A model generated the notes under the pieces. It had not been told where the DNA came from. It worked only from the letters and a program-made list of their open reading frames with translations, and did not search any database. The translations under genes and the position numbers were made by a program. Shown in pieces: positions 55,316 to 64,000 of a stretch of 64,000 nt of DNA (its first letter is position 1; every line of letters begins with the position of its first letter). Source of the stretch: Pseudomonas batumici (GTDB taxonomy: Bacteria; Pseudomonadota; Gammaproteobacteria; Pseudomonadales; Pseudomonadaceae); the NCBI RefSeq assembly GCF_000820515.1, contig NZ_JXDG01000011.1, positions 1 to 64,000 on the forward strand, read 5' to 3'.

Positions 55316-55438
55316 TTACAGGTCGGATAGCCGCATAAATTGACTGCCTTCTGGTGTTTTTCGCCAGATGCCTATCGGATCGGGTAACGGGGTGTCGGCG
55401 AAACGGCAGCGCGCCAGGACGCCGCCGGGCAGGGTCAT
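55316..55438 (-). CDS. Small ORF coupled to rlmF
   Basis: Predicted 40 residues ([20 protein letters not shown], then [20 protein letters not shown]). Its ATG overlaps the rlmF stop in an ATGA junction, the classic sign of translational coupling. The composition is protein-like, with no low complexity. I do not recognise a family. Confidence 0.5.
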   Translation of the reverse strand: MTLPGGVLARCRFADTPLPDPIGIWRKTPEGSQFMRLSDL

Positions 55439-56472
55439 CCCTGGGCTTTCTGTGCCGCGCTCCAGTGCTGTTGCGCCCAGGCCTGTTGCTGGGCCTTGCT
55501 GTGGAACGTCCAGGCGACAAAGCGGCTCTGTTTCTGGCCCTGGGACATCTCCACCACCTTGCTCTCCAGGGCGCCGGCCTTCTTCAGCGCCGCTTCGATG
55601 GCCGGCAGGTTCGAGGCCTTCGATACCAGTGTGCTGAACCACAGCACCTGGTTCGACAACTGCGGGCTTTCGCTGATCAGTTGGGTCACGAACCGCGCTT
55701 CGCCCCCTTCACACCACAATTCCGCCGCCTGGCCGCCGAAGTTCAGCACGGGCAGTTTGCGCTTGGGATCGGCCTTGCCCAGGGCGCGCCATTTGCGTCG
55801 GCTGCCGCTTTGGGCTTCGTCCAGGGAGGCGTGAAACGGCGGGTTGCACATGGTCAGGTCGAAACGCTCGGTGCTTTCCAGCAGACCGCTGAGGATGTGC
55901 TTCGGATTGCCTTGCAGGCGCAGGCCGATGGCCTTGTTCAGGCCGTTGGACTGGACGATGGCCTTGGCGGCGGCCAGCGCCGTGGCGTTGATGTCCGAGC
56001 CGAGAAACTGCCAGCGGTAGTCGCTATGGCCGATCAGCGGGTAGATGCAGTTGGCGCCGACGCCGATATCCAGCACGCGCACGGCGGCGCCGCGGGGGAT
56101 CACGCCTTCGTTGCCTTCGGCCAACAGGTCGGCGAGGAAATGCACATAGTCGGCCCGGCCTGGCACCGGCGGGCAGAGGAAGTCCGTCGGGATGTCCCAG
56201 TGGGCGATGCCGTAGAAGGCCTTGAGCAGGGCGCGGTTGAACACCCGCACGGCGGTCGGGTCGGCGAAGTCGATGCTTTCCTTGCCATAGGGGTTGAGGA
56301 TCACGAAGCGGCCCAGTTCGGGGCAGCCCTTGATCAACTGGGGGAAGTCGTAGCGGCCCTGATGACGGTTGCGCGGGTGCAGGCTGGCTTTTTCGCGGGG
56401 CTCGACGGCCTTGGCCGGAGTGGCGGGCTTGGGCTTCTTGCGCGGGGCTTTGGGTTTGTTCGGAGCGGTCAT
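55435..56472 (-). CDS. rlmF: 23S rRNA (adenine-1618-N6)-methyltransferase RlmF
   Basis: Predicted 345 residues from ATG 56472 ([20 protein letters not shown]), with a basic N-terminal tail. Family motifs: [20 protein letters not shown], the SAM motif [18 protein letters not shown] and catalytic [13 protein letters not shown]. It methylates A1618 of 23S rRNA. The gene is followed by the coupled small ORF and then the toxin-like gene. Confidence 0.95.
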   Translation of the reverse strand: MTAPNKPKAPRKKPKPATPAKAVEPREKASLHPRNRHQGRYDFPQLIKGCPELGRFVILNPYGKESIDFADPTAVRVFNRALLKAFYGIAHWDIPTDFLCPPVPGRADYVHFLADLLAEGNEGVIPRGAAVRVLDIGVGANCIYPLIGHSDYRWQFLGSDINATALAAAKAIVQSNGLNKAIGLRLQGNPKHILSGLLESTERFDLTMCNPPFHASLDEAQSGSRRKWRALGKADPKRKLPVLNFGGQAAELWCEGGEARFVTQLISESPQLSNQVLWFSTLVSKASNLPAIEAALKKAGALESKVVEMSQGQKQSRFVAWTFHSKAQQQAWAQQHWSAAQKAQG

Positions 56473-56589
56473 GGGCAGGGTCGATTCGGGTAGGGCTTGG
56501 AATGGCGGGCATTGTCCCATATTCACCGGTGCTGACGCGCACCGCATTGTGCCGAGCGCAGTCCGCTGCCTTGAGAACGACATGCCCCT

Positions 56590-56688
56590 TGTAGGAGCCG
56601 GCTTGCCGGGACGCCGCACCGCGGCGATGGCGTCCGCAGGGGCGATGCAAGGCTCACGGGCCTCATCGCCGGCAAGCCGGCTCCTACA
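56590..56688. repeat. REP doublet
   Basis: TGTAGGAGCCGGCTTGCCGG and its inverse (ending GGCTCCTACA), between valS and rlmF. Confidence 0.85.
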
Positions 56689-56723
56689 GGGGGTGTGGTG
56701 TTTTCAAGGATGCGGCAGGCATG

Positions 56724-56753
56724 AAAAAGGGAGGCCCGAGGGCCTCCCTTTTT
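56724..56753 (-). terminator. Rho-independent terminator of valS
   Basis: AAAAAGGGAGGCCC-GAG-GGGCCTCCCTTTTT-type stem, 17 bp after the valS stop on the minus strand; the A and T runs make it bidirectional. Confidence 0.85.
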
Positions 56754-56769
56754 CAGTCAAGCGTCAGTC

Positions 56770-59616
56770 TTACAGACTGGCGATCCGCGCATGCTGCTCG
56801 GCCAGCTTACCCAGGGCCTGTTCGGCCTCGGCCAGCTTGGCGCGTTCCTTCTCGATGACTTCGGCCGGGGCCTTGTCGACGAACGCGGCATTCGACAGCT
56901 TGCCGCCGACCCGCTGCACTTCGCCCTGCAGGCGCTGGATTTCCTTGTCCAGGCGCGCCAGTTCGGCACCCTTGTCGATCAGGCCGGCCATTGGCACCAG
57001 CACTTCCATCTCGCCCACCAAAGCGGTAGCGGACAGCGGCGCTTCGTCGCCGGCAGCCAGCACGGTGATCGATTCGAGCTTGGCGAGCTTTTTCAGCAGT
57101 TGCTCGTTCTCGCTCAGGCGCCGCTGGTCCTGGGCGTTGACGTTCTTCAGGAACAACGCCAGTGGCTTGCCCGGGCCGATGTTCATCTCGGCGCGGATGT
57201 TGCGCACGCCCAGCATCAGGCCCTTGAGCCATTCGATGTCGTCTTCGGCGCTCTGGTCGATCCGCGCTTCGTTCGCCACCGGCCAGGGTTGCAGCATGAT
57301 GGTCTTGCCCTCGGCACCCACCAGCGGCGCCAGGCGCTGCCAGATTTCCTCGGTGATGAACGGCATGAACGGATGCGCCAGGCGCAGGGCCACTTCCAGC
57401 ACGCGCACCAGGGTGCGGCGGGTGCCGCGCTGGCGTTCGACCGGCGCGTTCTCGTCCCACAGCACCGGCTTGGACAGTTCCAGGTACCAGTCGCAATACT
57501 GGTTCCAGATGAACTCGTACAAGGCCTGGGCGGCCAGGTCGAAACGGAACTGGTCGAGCTGGCGGGTCACTTCGGCTTCGGTACGCTGCAACTGCGAGAT
57601 GATCCAGCGATCGGCCAGGGACAGCTCAAAGGCTTCGCCGTTCTGGCCGCAGTCTTCGCCCTTGTCCAGCACGTAGCGCGCGGCGTTCCAGATCTTGTTG
57701 CAGAAGTTGCGGTAGCCTTCGACTCGGCCCATGTCGAACTTGATGTCGCGACCGGTGGAGGCCAGCGAACAGAAAGTGAAGCGCAGGGCGTCGGTGCCGT
57801 AGCTGGCGATGCCTTCGGCGAACTCGACGCGGGTCTGCTTCTCGATGGCTTTCTGCAACTTGGGTTGCATCAGGCCGGTGGTGCGTTTCTCCACCAGGGC
57901 TTCGAGCTCGATGCCGTCGATGATATCCAGCGGGTCGAGGACGTTGCCCTTGGACTTGGACATCTTCTGGCCCTGGCCGTCACGCACCAGGCCGTGGACG
58001 TAGACGGTCTTGAACGGTACTTGCGCCGTGCCGTCCGCGTTCTTCACCAGGTGCATGGTCAGCATGATCATCCGGGCGACCCAGAAGAAAATGATGTCGA
58101 AACCGGTCACCAGCACGTCGGTGGGGTGGAAGGTCTTGAGGAAGTCGGTCTGCTCCGGCCAGCCCAGGGTGGAGAAGGTCCACAGGCCCGAACTGAACCA
58201 GGTGTCGAGGACGTCGTTGTCCTGTTGCAGCGCAACGTCCGGCCCCAGGTTGTGCTTGGCGCGCACTTCGGCTTCGTCGCGACCGACATAGACCTTGCCC
58301 GACTCGTCGTACCAGGCCGGAATCCGGTGGCCCCACCACAGCTGGCGGCTGATGCACCAGTCCTGGATATCGCGCATCCAGGAGAAGTACATGTTTTCGT
58401 ACTGCTTGGGCACGAAGGCGATGCGGCCGTCTTCCACGGCGGCAATGGCCGGTTCGGCCAGCGGCTTGGTGGAGACATACCACTGGTCGGTCAGCCATGG
58501 CTCGATGACGGTGCCGGAGCGGTCGCCTTTCGGCACTTTCAGGGCATGATCGTCGACGCTGACCAGCAGGCCGGCCGCTTCGAACGCGGCAACGATTTCC
58601 TTGCGGGCCTGGAAACGGTTGAGGCCGGCGTATTCGGCGGGCAGTGTGCCGTCGATCGCTTCGTTGACGCTGCCGTCGAGGTTGAATACCTGGGCCGCCG
58701 CCAGCACCTCGGCGTTCTTGTCGAAGATGTTCAGCAGCGGCAGGTTGTGGCGCTTGCCGACTTCGTAGTCGTTGAAATCGTGGGCCGGGGTGATCTTCAC
58801 GCAGCCGGTGCCGAATTCAGGGTCGCAGTAGTCGTCGGCGATGATCGGGATGCGGCGGCCGACCAGTGGCAGCTCGACAAATTTGCCAATCAGGGCTTTG
58901 TAGCGCTCGTCGTTCGGGTTAACGGCCACGGCGGCGTCGCCGAGCATGGTTTCCGGACGGGTGGTGGCGACGATCAGGTGGTCCAGGCCTTCGGCGGTCT
59001 TGGCACCGTCAGCCAGCGGGTAGCGCAGGTTCCACAGGAAGCCTTTCTCGTCGTGGTTTTCCACTTCAAGGTCGGAAATCGCCGTGTGCAGCTTGGTGTC
59101 CCAGTTGACCAGGCGCTTGCCGCGATAGATCAGGCCGTCCTCGTGCAGGCGCACGAAGGCTTCCTTCACCGCTTCCGACAGGCCGTCGTCCATGGTGAAG
59201 CGCTCGCGGCTCCAGTCCACGGACGAGCCCAGGCGACGGATCTGCCGGCTGATATTGCCGCCGGACTGATCCTTCCATTCCCAGACCTTTTCGAGGAATT
59301 TCTCGCGGCCCAGGTCGTGGCGGCTCTGGCCCTGGGCTTCGAGTTGGCGCTCCACCAGCATCTGGGTGGCGATCCCGGCGTGGTCGGTGCCCGGCTGCCA
59401 CAGGGTGTTGCGACCCTGCATGCGGCGGAAACGGATCAGGGCGTCCATGATCGCGTTGTTGAAACCGTGGCCCATGTGCAGGCTGCCGGTGACGTTCGGC
59501 GGCGGGATCATGATGGTGTAGGAGTCGCCGGCGCCTTGCGGGGCGAAATAATTCTCGGACTCCCAGGTCTGGTACCAGGAAGTTTCAATGGCGTGCGGCT
59601 GGTAGGTCTTATCCAT
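56770..59616 (-). CDS. valS: Valyl-tRNA synthetase
   Basis: Predicted 948 residues, full length. Class I motifs: [20 protein letters not shown] (HIGH-type HMGH, near residue 48) and [19 protein letters not shown] (KMSKS, about 555). The editing-domain stretch ([20 protein letters not shown]), anticodon-binding helices and C-terminal coiled-coil arm ([20 protein letters not shown]) are in order. Essential translation enzyme. Confidence 0.98.
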   Translation of the reverse strand: MDKTYQPHAIETSWYQTWESENYFAPQGAGDSYTIMIPPPNVTGSLHMGHGFNNAIMDALIRFRRMQGRNTLWQPGTDHAGIATQMLVERQLEAQGQSRHDLGREKFLEKVWEWKDQSGGNISRQIRRLGSSVDWSRERFTMDDGLSEAVKEAFVRLHEDGLIYRGKRLVNWDTKLHTAISDLEVENHDEKGFLWNLRYPLADGAKTAEGLDHLIVATTRPETMLGDAAVAVNPNDERYKALIGKFVELPLVGRRIPIIADDYCDPEFGTGCVKITPAHDFNDYEVGKRHNLPLLNIFDKNAEVLAAAQVFNLDGSVNEAIDGTLPAEYAGLNRFQARKEIVAAFEAAGLLVSVDDHALKVPKGDRSGTVIEPWLTDQWYVSTKPLAEPAIAAVEDGRIAFVPKQYENMYFSWMRDIQDWCISRQLWWGHRIPAWYDESGKVYVGRDEAEVRAKHNLGPDVALQQDNDVLDTWFSSGLWTFSTLGWPEQTDFLKTFHPTDVLVTGFDIIFFWVARMIMLTMHLVKNADGTAQVPFKTVYVHGLVRDGQGQKMSKSKGNVLDPLDIIDGIELEALVEKRTTGLMQPKLQKAIEKQTRVEFAEGIASYGTDALRFTFCSLASTGRDIKFDMGRVEGYRNFCNKIWNAARYVLDKGEDCGQNGEAFELSLADRWIISQLQRTEAEVTRQLDQFRFDLAAQALYEFIWNQYCDWYLELSKPVLWDENAPVERQRGTRRTLVRVLEVALRLAHPFMPFITEEIWQRLAPLVGAEGKTIMLQPWPVANEARIDQSAEDDIEWLKGLMLGVRNIRAEMNIGPGKPLALFLKNVNAQDQRRLSENEQLLKKLAKLESITVLAAGDEAPLSATALVGEMEVLVPMAGLIDKGAELARLDKEIQRLQGEVQRVGGKLSNAAFVDKAPAEVIEKERAKLAEAEQALGKLAEQHARIASL

Positions 59617-59768
59617 GCGCGGCGGGACCCTTAGGCATTAATTCAGGAAAGCCGGCAAGTATAACGGGGATATGGCGCGGGGCGTAGAGCGAGGTGAACG
59701 CTCGTGGCACAAATATGCCCGCCGGCGCCAGCGGGTAGGCCCTGCTTCTACAAGGAGGGCGGGTTATT

Positions 59769-60194
59769 TCAGGAGGGGTACTGGCTCAGCAGGCGTTCCA
59801 GGCGGGCGTCCAGGCGGCGCTTGATCTCGGTCTCGATATGCGGGGCGAAGTCATCGATCACGTCCTGCATGATCAATTGCGCGGCGGCACGCAGTTCGCT
59901 GTCCAGGTGCAGCAAGGCGTCCTGGCCCTTGTTCCTGGGCGGCTCCGCAGCGACGGCGCTCACGGGGGCGGGTGTTGGTACAGGTGCCGGTTCAGGCTCG
60001 GCAACAGCCTCGGGCTGCACCTTGACCTTGGCCTTGTTGCCCACCATGTCGAACAACAGGGGGATCTGCCCTTCGCTGGCGACGGTTTCGGTCAGCAGCG
60101 GCGGTTGCAGGGTGTCGTCGCCCAGCAGCTTGCGGATCGATTCGAGCTCGTCCAGCAGGGGCGCGGCTTTTTGTGGTTGTTTTGGAGTGTCCAT
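59769..60194 (-). CDS. Conserved hypothetical protein between holC and valS
   Basis: Predicted 141 residues from ATG 60194 (a TTG at 60206 is possible). The N-terminus has LLDELESIRKLLGDD, the middle is a Pro/Ala/Glu linker (~70-90) and the C-terminus is a helical DALLHLDSELRAAAQLIMQD segment. No family is recognised. It overlaps or abuts holC and keeps this place in other Pseudomonas genomes, which suggests a link to DNA polymerase III chi, but this is unproven. Confidence 0.75.
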   Translation of the reverse strand: MDTPKQPQKAAPLLDELESIRKLLGDDTLQPPLLTETVASEGQIPLLFDMVGNKAKVKVQPEAVAEPEPAPVPTPAPVSAVAAEPPRNKGQDALLHLDSELRAAAQLIMQDVIDDFAPHIETEIKRRLDARLERLLSQYPS

Positions 60195-60202
60195 CGGGGT
60201 GC

Positions 60203-60631
60203 TCAAAGTCGCTGTAGACGGTGATCTTGCAGAGGATAGCCCTGTTCGCGGTAGAAGCGGAAACTGTCCCGCGCCGCTTGGCGAATCACCGGGTCTTCCA
60301 CCACCACTTCCGCCACGCGGGCAAAGCGCGAGGCAAAGGGTGGTACCTTCATGTCGAGGTTCACCAGCAGGTCCTGGTGAGTGCCCGGATTTTCGCCCAG
60401 CCCCAGCACCACGCAGCCTTCCGGCTCGCTTTCCGCCGGGCCGTGGGGCACGAAACTTTCACCCTTGAACCGCCACAGGCGCGCGTCCAGCTCATCGCGC
60501 TGGGCGCTGTCGCTGCAATGCAGGTAGACCTTGTGCCCCAGGCGCCAGGCTTTTTCGGTCAGCTTGCAGGCAAAGTCCAGGCGTGCCGAAGGATCCGCGC
60601 TGGGAAGGATATAGAAGTCGACTTGGGTCAT
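60203..60631 (-). CDS. holC: DNA polymerase III subunit chi
   Basis: Predicted 142 residues. Chi motifs: VDFYILPSADPSARLDFACK, KAWRLGHKVYLHCSD, LDARLWRFKGESFVPHG and VVLGLGENPGTHQDLLVNLD. Chi links the clamp loader to SSB. It stands between pepA and the hypothetical gene, as usual in gammaproteobacteria (pepA-holC-valS). Confidence 0.95.
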   Translation of the reverse strand: MTQVDFYILPSADPSARLDFACKLTEKAWRLGHKVYLHCSDSAQRDELDARLWRFKGESFVPHGPAESEPEGCVVLGLGENPGTHQDLLVNLDMKVPPFASRFARVAEVVVEDPVIRQAARDSFRFYREQGYPLQDHRLQRL

Positions 60632-60688
60632 AGGGATTTCCGGATTCCGGGCGGCGTCATTGGCGCACGCCGCCCGGCAGGCTCAGGG

Positions 60689-62200
<1,512 letters not shown>

Positions 62201-62460
62201 TCAAAGGGCGCAGAGACGGCTCTGCGCCGGAGCAGGGCGACGCAATGGCGTGGCCTTCGGCAAAGGCGGCAGTTTGAACCTCGCCGCTGGCTGGGGGCAA
62301 GTCCCAATAAAGGAGAAGGGTAGGCAAGTGCGCAGTGACAGCCGGGAGCAATCACAGGATAATGCGCCTCTTTTTGAACGGCTCGCCGCCGCGGGCCTTC
62401 TGGCAGTGCCTATGCTTGCTTGTTCGGCCACCTTAGCCTGACAACCCTGGAGTGTCTGGT

Positions 62461-63579
62461 TTGATTGTTTTTCGTTATCTGTCCCGCGAAGTCCTGGTCA
62501 CCTTGAGCGCCGTCAGCGCCGTGCTGCTGGTCATCACCATGAGCGGGCGCTTCGTCAAGTTCCTGGCCCAGGCCGCCTCGGGTCAATTGGACCCGGGCTC
62601 GCTGTTCCTGATCATGGGCTTTCGCCTGCCCGGTTTCCTGCAACTGATCCTGCCGCTGGGCTTGTTCCTCGGGATTCTGCTGGCCTATGGACGGCTCTAT
62701 CTCGAAAGCGAAATGACCGTGCTGTCCGCTACCGGCATGAGCCAGCAACGCCTGCTGGGCATGACCATGGTGCCGGCGCTGCTGGTGGCGCTGCTCGTCG
62801 CCTGGATCAGCCTGAGCCTGGCGCCCAAGGGCGCCCTGCAATTCCAGCTGCTGCTCAACCAGCAGGACGCGATGACCGAGTTCGACACCTTGGTGCCGGG
62901 CCGCTTCCAGGAGCTGAACGATGGCTCACGGGTCACCTACACCGAGCAGTTGTCCGATGACCGGGCGAACCTGGGCGGTGTGTTCATCTCGGAAAAACGC
63001 TTCGGCGTGAACAAGAAGGACCGTGGCATTTCCGTGCTGGTGGCCGAGAAGGGCCGCCAGGAAGTGCAAAAGGACGGTAATCGCTTCCTGATCCTCGAAA
63101 ACGGCTATCGCTATGACGGCAGTCCGGGGATGGCCGATTATCGGGCGATCAAGTACGACACCTACGGCGTCATGCTGCCCAAGCCCGAGATCAGCGAAGA
63201 GGTCACCGACCGTGATGCAATGACCACGTCCAGCCTGTTCGGTAACCCGGAGCTGAAGGCGGTCGCCGAGTTGCAATGGCGTCTCTCGCTGCCCCTGCTG
63301 GTGTTTATCGTGACCCTGATGGCCGTGCCGCTGTCGCGGGTCAACCCGCGTCAGGGCCGTTTCCTCAAGCTGCTGCCGGCGATCCTCCTTTATATGGCCT
63401 ACCTGACCATGCTGATTTCGGCCCGCGGCTCGCTGGAGAAGGGCAATCTGTCGCCGGCATTGGGCATGTGGTGGGTGCACGGCCTGTTCCTGGCCATCGG
63501 CCTGGGGCTGCTGTATTGGGAACCCCTGCGTTTGAAACTGGCGAGTCGTCGCACTGTGAAGGAGATGGCTCGTGGTTAA
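62461..63579 (+). CDS. lptF: LPS export ABC transporter permease LptF
   Basis: Predicted 372 residues from TTG 62461 (MIVFRYLSREVLVTLSAVSA), chosen over GTG 62452 because TGGAG stands eight bases before it and the protein start matches the family. Membrane segments flank a periplasmic jellyroll. LptF and LptG carry LPS out of the inner membrane with LptB2. The stop overlaps lptG's start. Confidence 0.95.
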   Translation: MIVFRYLSREVLVTLSAVSAVLLVITMSGRFVKFLAQAASGQLDPGSLFLIMGFRLPGFLQLILPLGLFLGILLAYGRLYLESEMTVLSATGMSQQRLLGMTMVPALLVALLVAWISLSLAPKGALQFQLLLNQQDAMTEFDTLVPGRFQELNDGSRVTYTEQLSDDRANLGGVFISEKRFGVNKKDRGISVLVAEKGRQEVQKDGNRFLILENGYRYDGSPGMADYRAIKYDTYGVMLPKPEISEEVTDRDAMTTSSLFGNPELKAVAELQWRLSLPLLVFIVTLMAVPLSRVNPRQGRFLKLLPAILLYMAYLTMLISARGSLEKGNLSPALGMWWVHGLFLAIGLGLLYWEPLRLKLASRRTVKEMARG

Positions 63580-64000
63580 GCTCGATCGCTACATCGGTAG
63601 CAGTGTGTTCATGGCGATCCTCGCGGTACTGGGGATCATCCTCGGGCTGGCCTCGCTGTTTGCCTTCATCGATGAGATGGGCAGCCTCTCCGATACCTAC
63701 ACCTGGAGGGATGTGCTGAGCTTTGTCGTGCTCACGGCGCCGCGCCGGGTCTACGACATGTTGCCGATGGCCGGCCTGATCGGTTGCCTGATCGGCCTGG
63801 GCAGCCTGGCCAGCAGCAGCGAACTGACCATCATGCGCGCGGCGGGGGTGTCCATCGGGCGTATCGTCTGGGCGGTGATGAAGCCGATGCTGTTGCTGAT
63901 GCTGATCGGTGTGCTGGTCGGCGAGTACGTCGCCCCGGCGACCGAGAGCAAGGCCCAGGCGGCCAAGGCCCTGGCCCAGGGTTCGGGGGATGCCCAGAGT
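63572..64000 (+). CDS. lptG: LPS export ABC transporter permease LptG, N-terminal part
   Basis: 143 codons are in the window; the gene runs off the right edge. GTG start (MVKLDRYIGSSVFMAILAVL) overlapping lptF by 8 bases, with AAGGAG before it. Family motifs: FAFIDEMGSLSDTYTW, PRRVYDMLPMAGLIGCLIGL, LTIMRAAGVSIGRIVWAVMK. Partner of LptF. Confidence 0.95.
   Translation, partial: MVKLDRYIGSSVFMAILAVLGIILGLASLFAFIDEMGSLSDTYTWRDVLSFVVLTAPRRVYDMLPMAGLIGCLIGLGSLASSSELTIMRAAGVSIGRIVWAVMKPMLLLMLIGVLVGEYVAPATESKAQAAKALAQGSGDAQS

Noticed and set aside
56791..59634. 947-codon open frame antisense to valS
   Set aside because: Mirrors valS exactly; the composition is that of an antisense shadow.

Overview
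The window is chromosomal DNA of a fluorescent Pseudomonas (P. fluorescens group). It is GC-rich. It has Pseudomonas-type REP doublets (core TGTAGGAGCCGGCTTGC) between many genes. Its right half has the gene neighbourhoods known from Pseudomonas chromosomes: moaCDE, dauBAR-rhlB, aapJQMP, yejK-HU, rlmF, valS-holC-pepA and lptFG. No rRNA, tRNA or CRISPR array was seen.

Left end (1-8.8 kb): the distal part of a Mu/SfV-like contractile tail operon on the + strand. It holds the C-terminus of a tape-measure protein with five 41-residue repeats, a DNA-circularisation protein, baseplate proteins gp44/P, gp45/V, gp46, gp47/J and gp48, an AT-rich tail fibre with its assembly chaperone, and a lysis set (GH19 endolysin, Rz spanin with a nested Rz1 lipoprotein). 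No capsid, terminase or integrase gene is visible, so it may be an R-type tailocin or the tail end of a prophage.

8.9-11.4 kb: a complete IS110-family element sits inside a REP, and the split REP can be rejoined at a CT core. Its 5' non-coding end carries short copies of both the REP target and the element's own right end, as expected of an IS621-type bridge RNA. An SDR oxidoreductase and a thioredoxin-like gene follow on the minus strand.

11.5-30.2 kb: a Tc (insecticidal toxin complex) island in the order TcB, TcA part 1, TcA part 2, TcC. The TcB protein carries an unusual C-terminal tail of about four Big_1 Ig-like domains. The TcC variable C-terminus resembles a PI3/PI4-kinase-like domain. 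An identical 20-bp palindromic element lies upstream of the TcB gene and upstream of an unknown small gene 18 kb away, at the far end of the island.

30.5-64 kb: core genome. It holds yaaA, a degenerate NodB-like protein, a PIN-PhoH ATPase, molybdopterin genes moaCDE, and a D-arginine/L-arginine racemisation locus with a binding protein and DauR. A shared 29-bp palindrome upstream of both dau-locus transcripts is a good DauR operator candidate. After this come rhlB, an esterase, the general amino-acid ABC transporter aapJQMP, and a GntR regulator with an MFS transporter frameshifted at a G7 tract. Small enzymes, yejK and an HU protein follow. A putative toxin with two GxxH motifs (Tiki/EreA/ChaN/PMT-like) lies downstream of rlmF. 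The window closes with valS, holC, pepA, lptF and the start of lptG.
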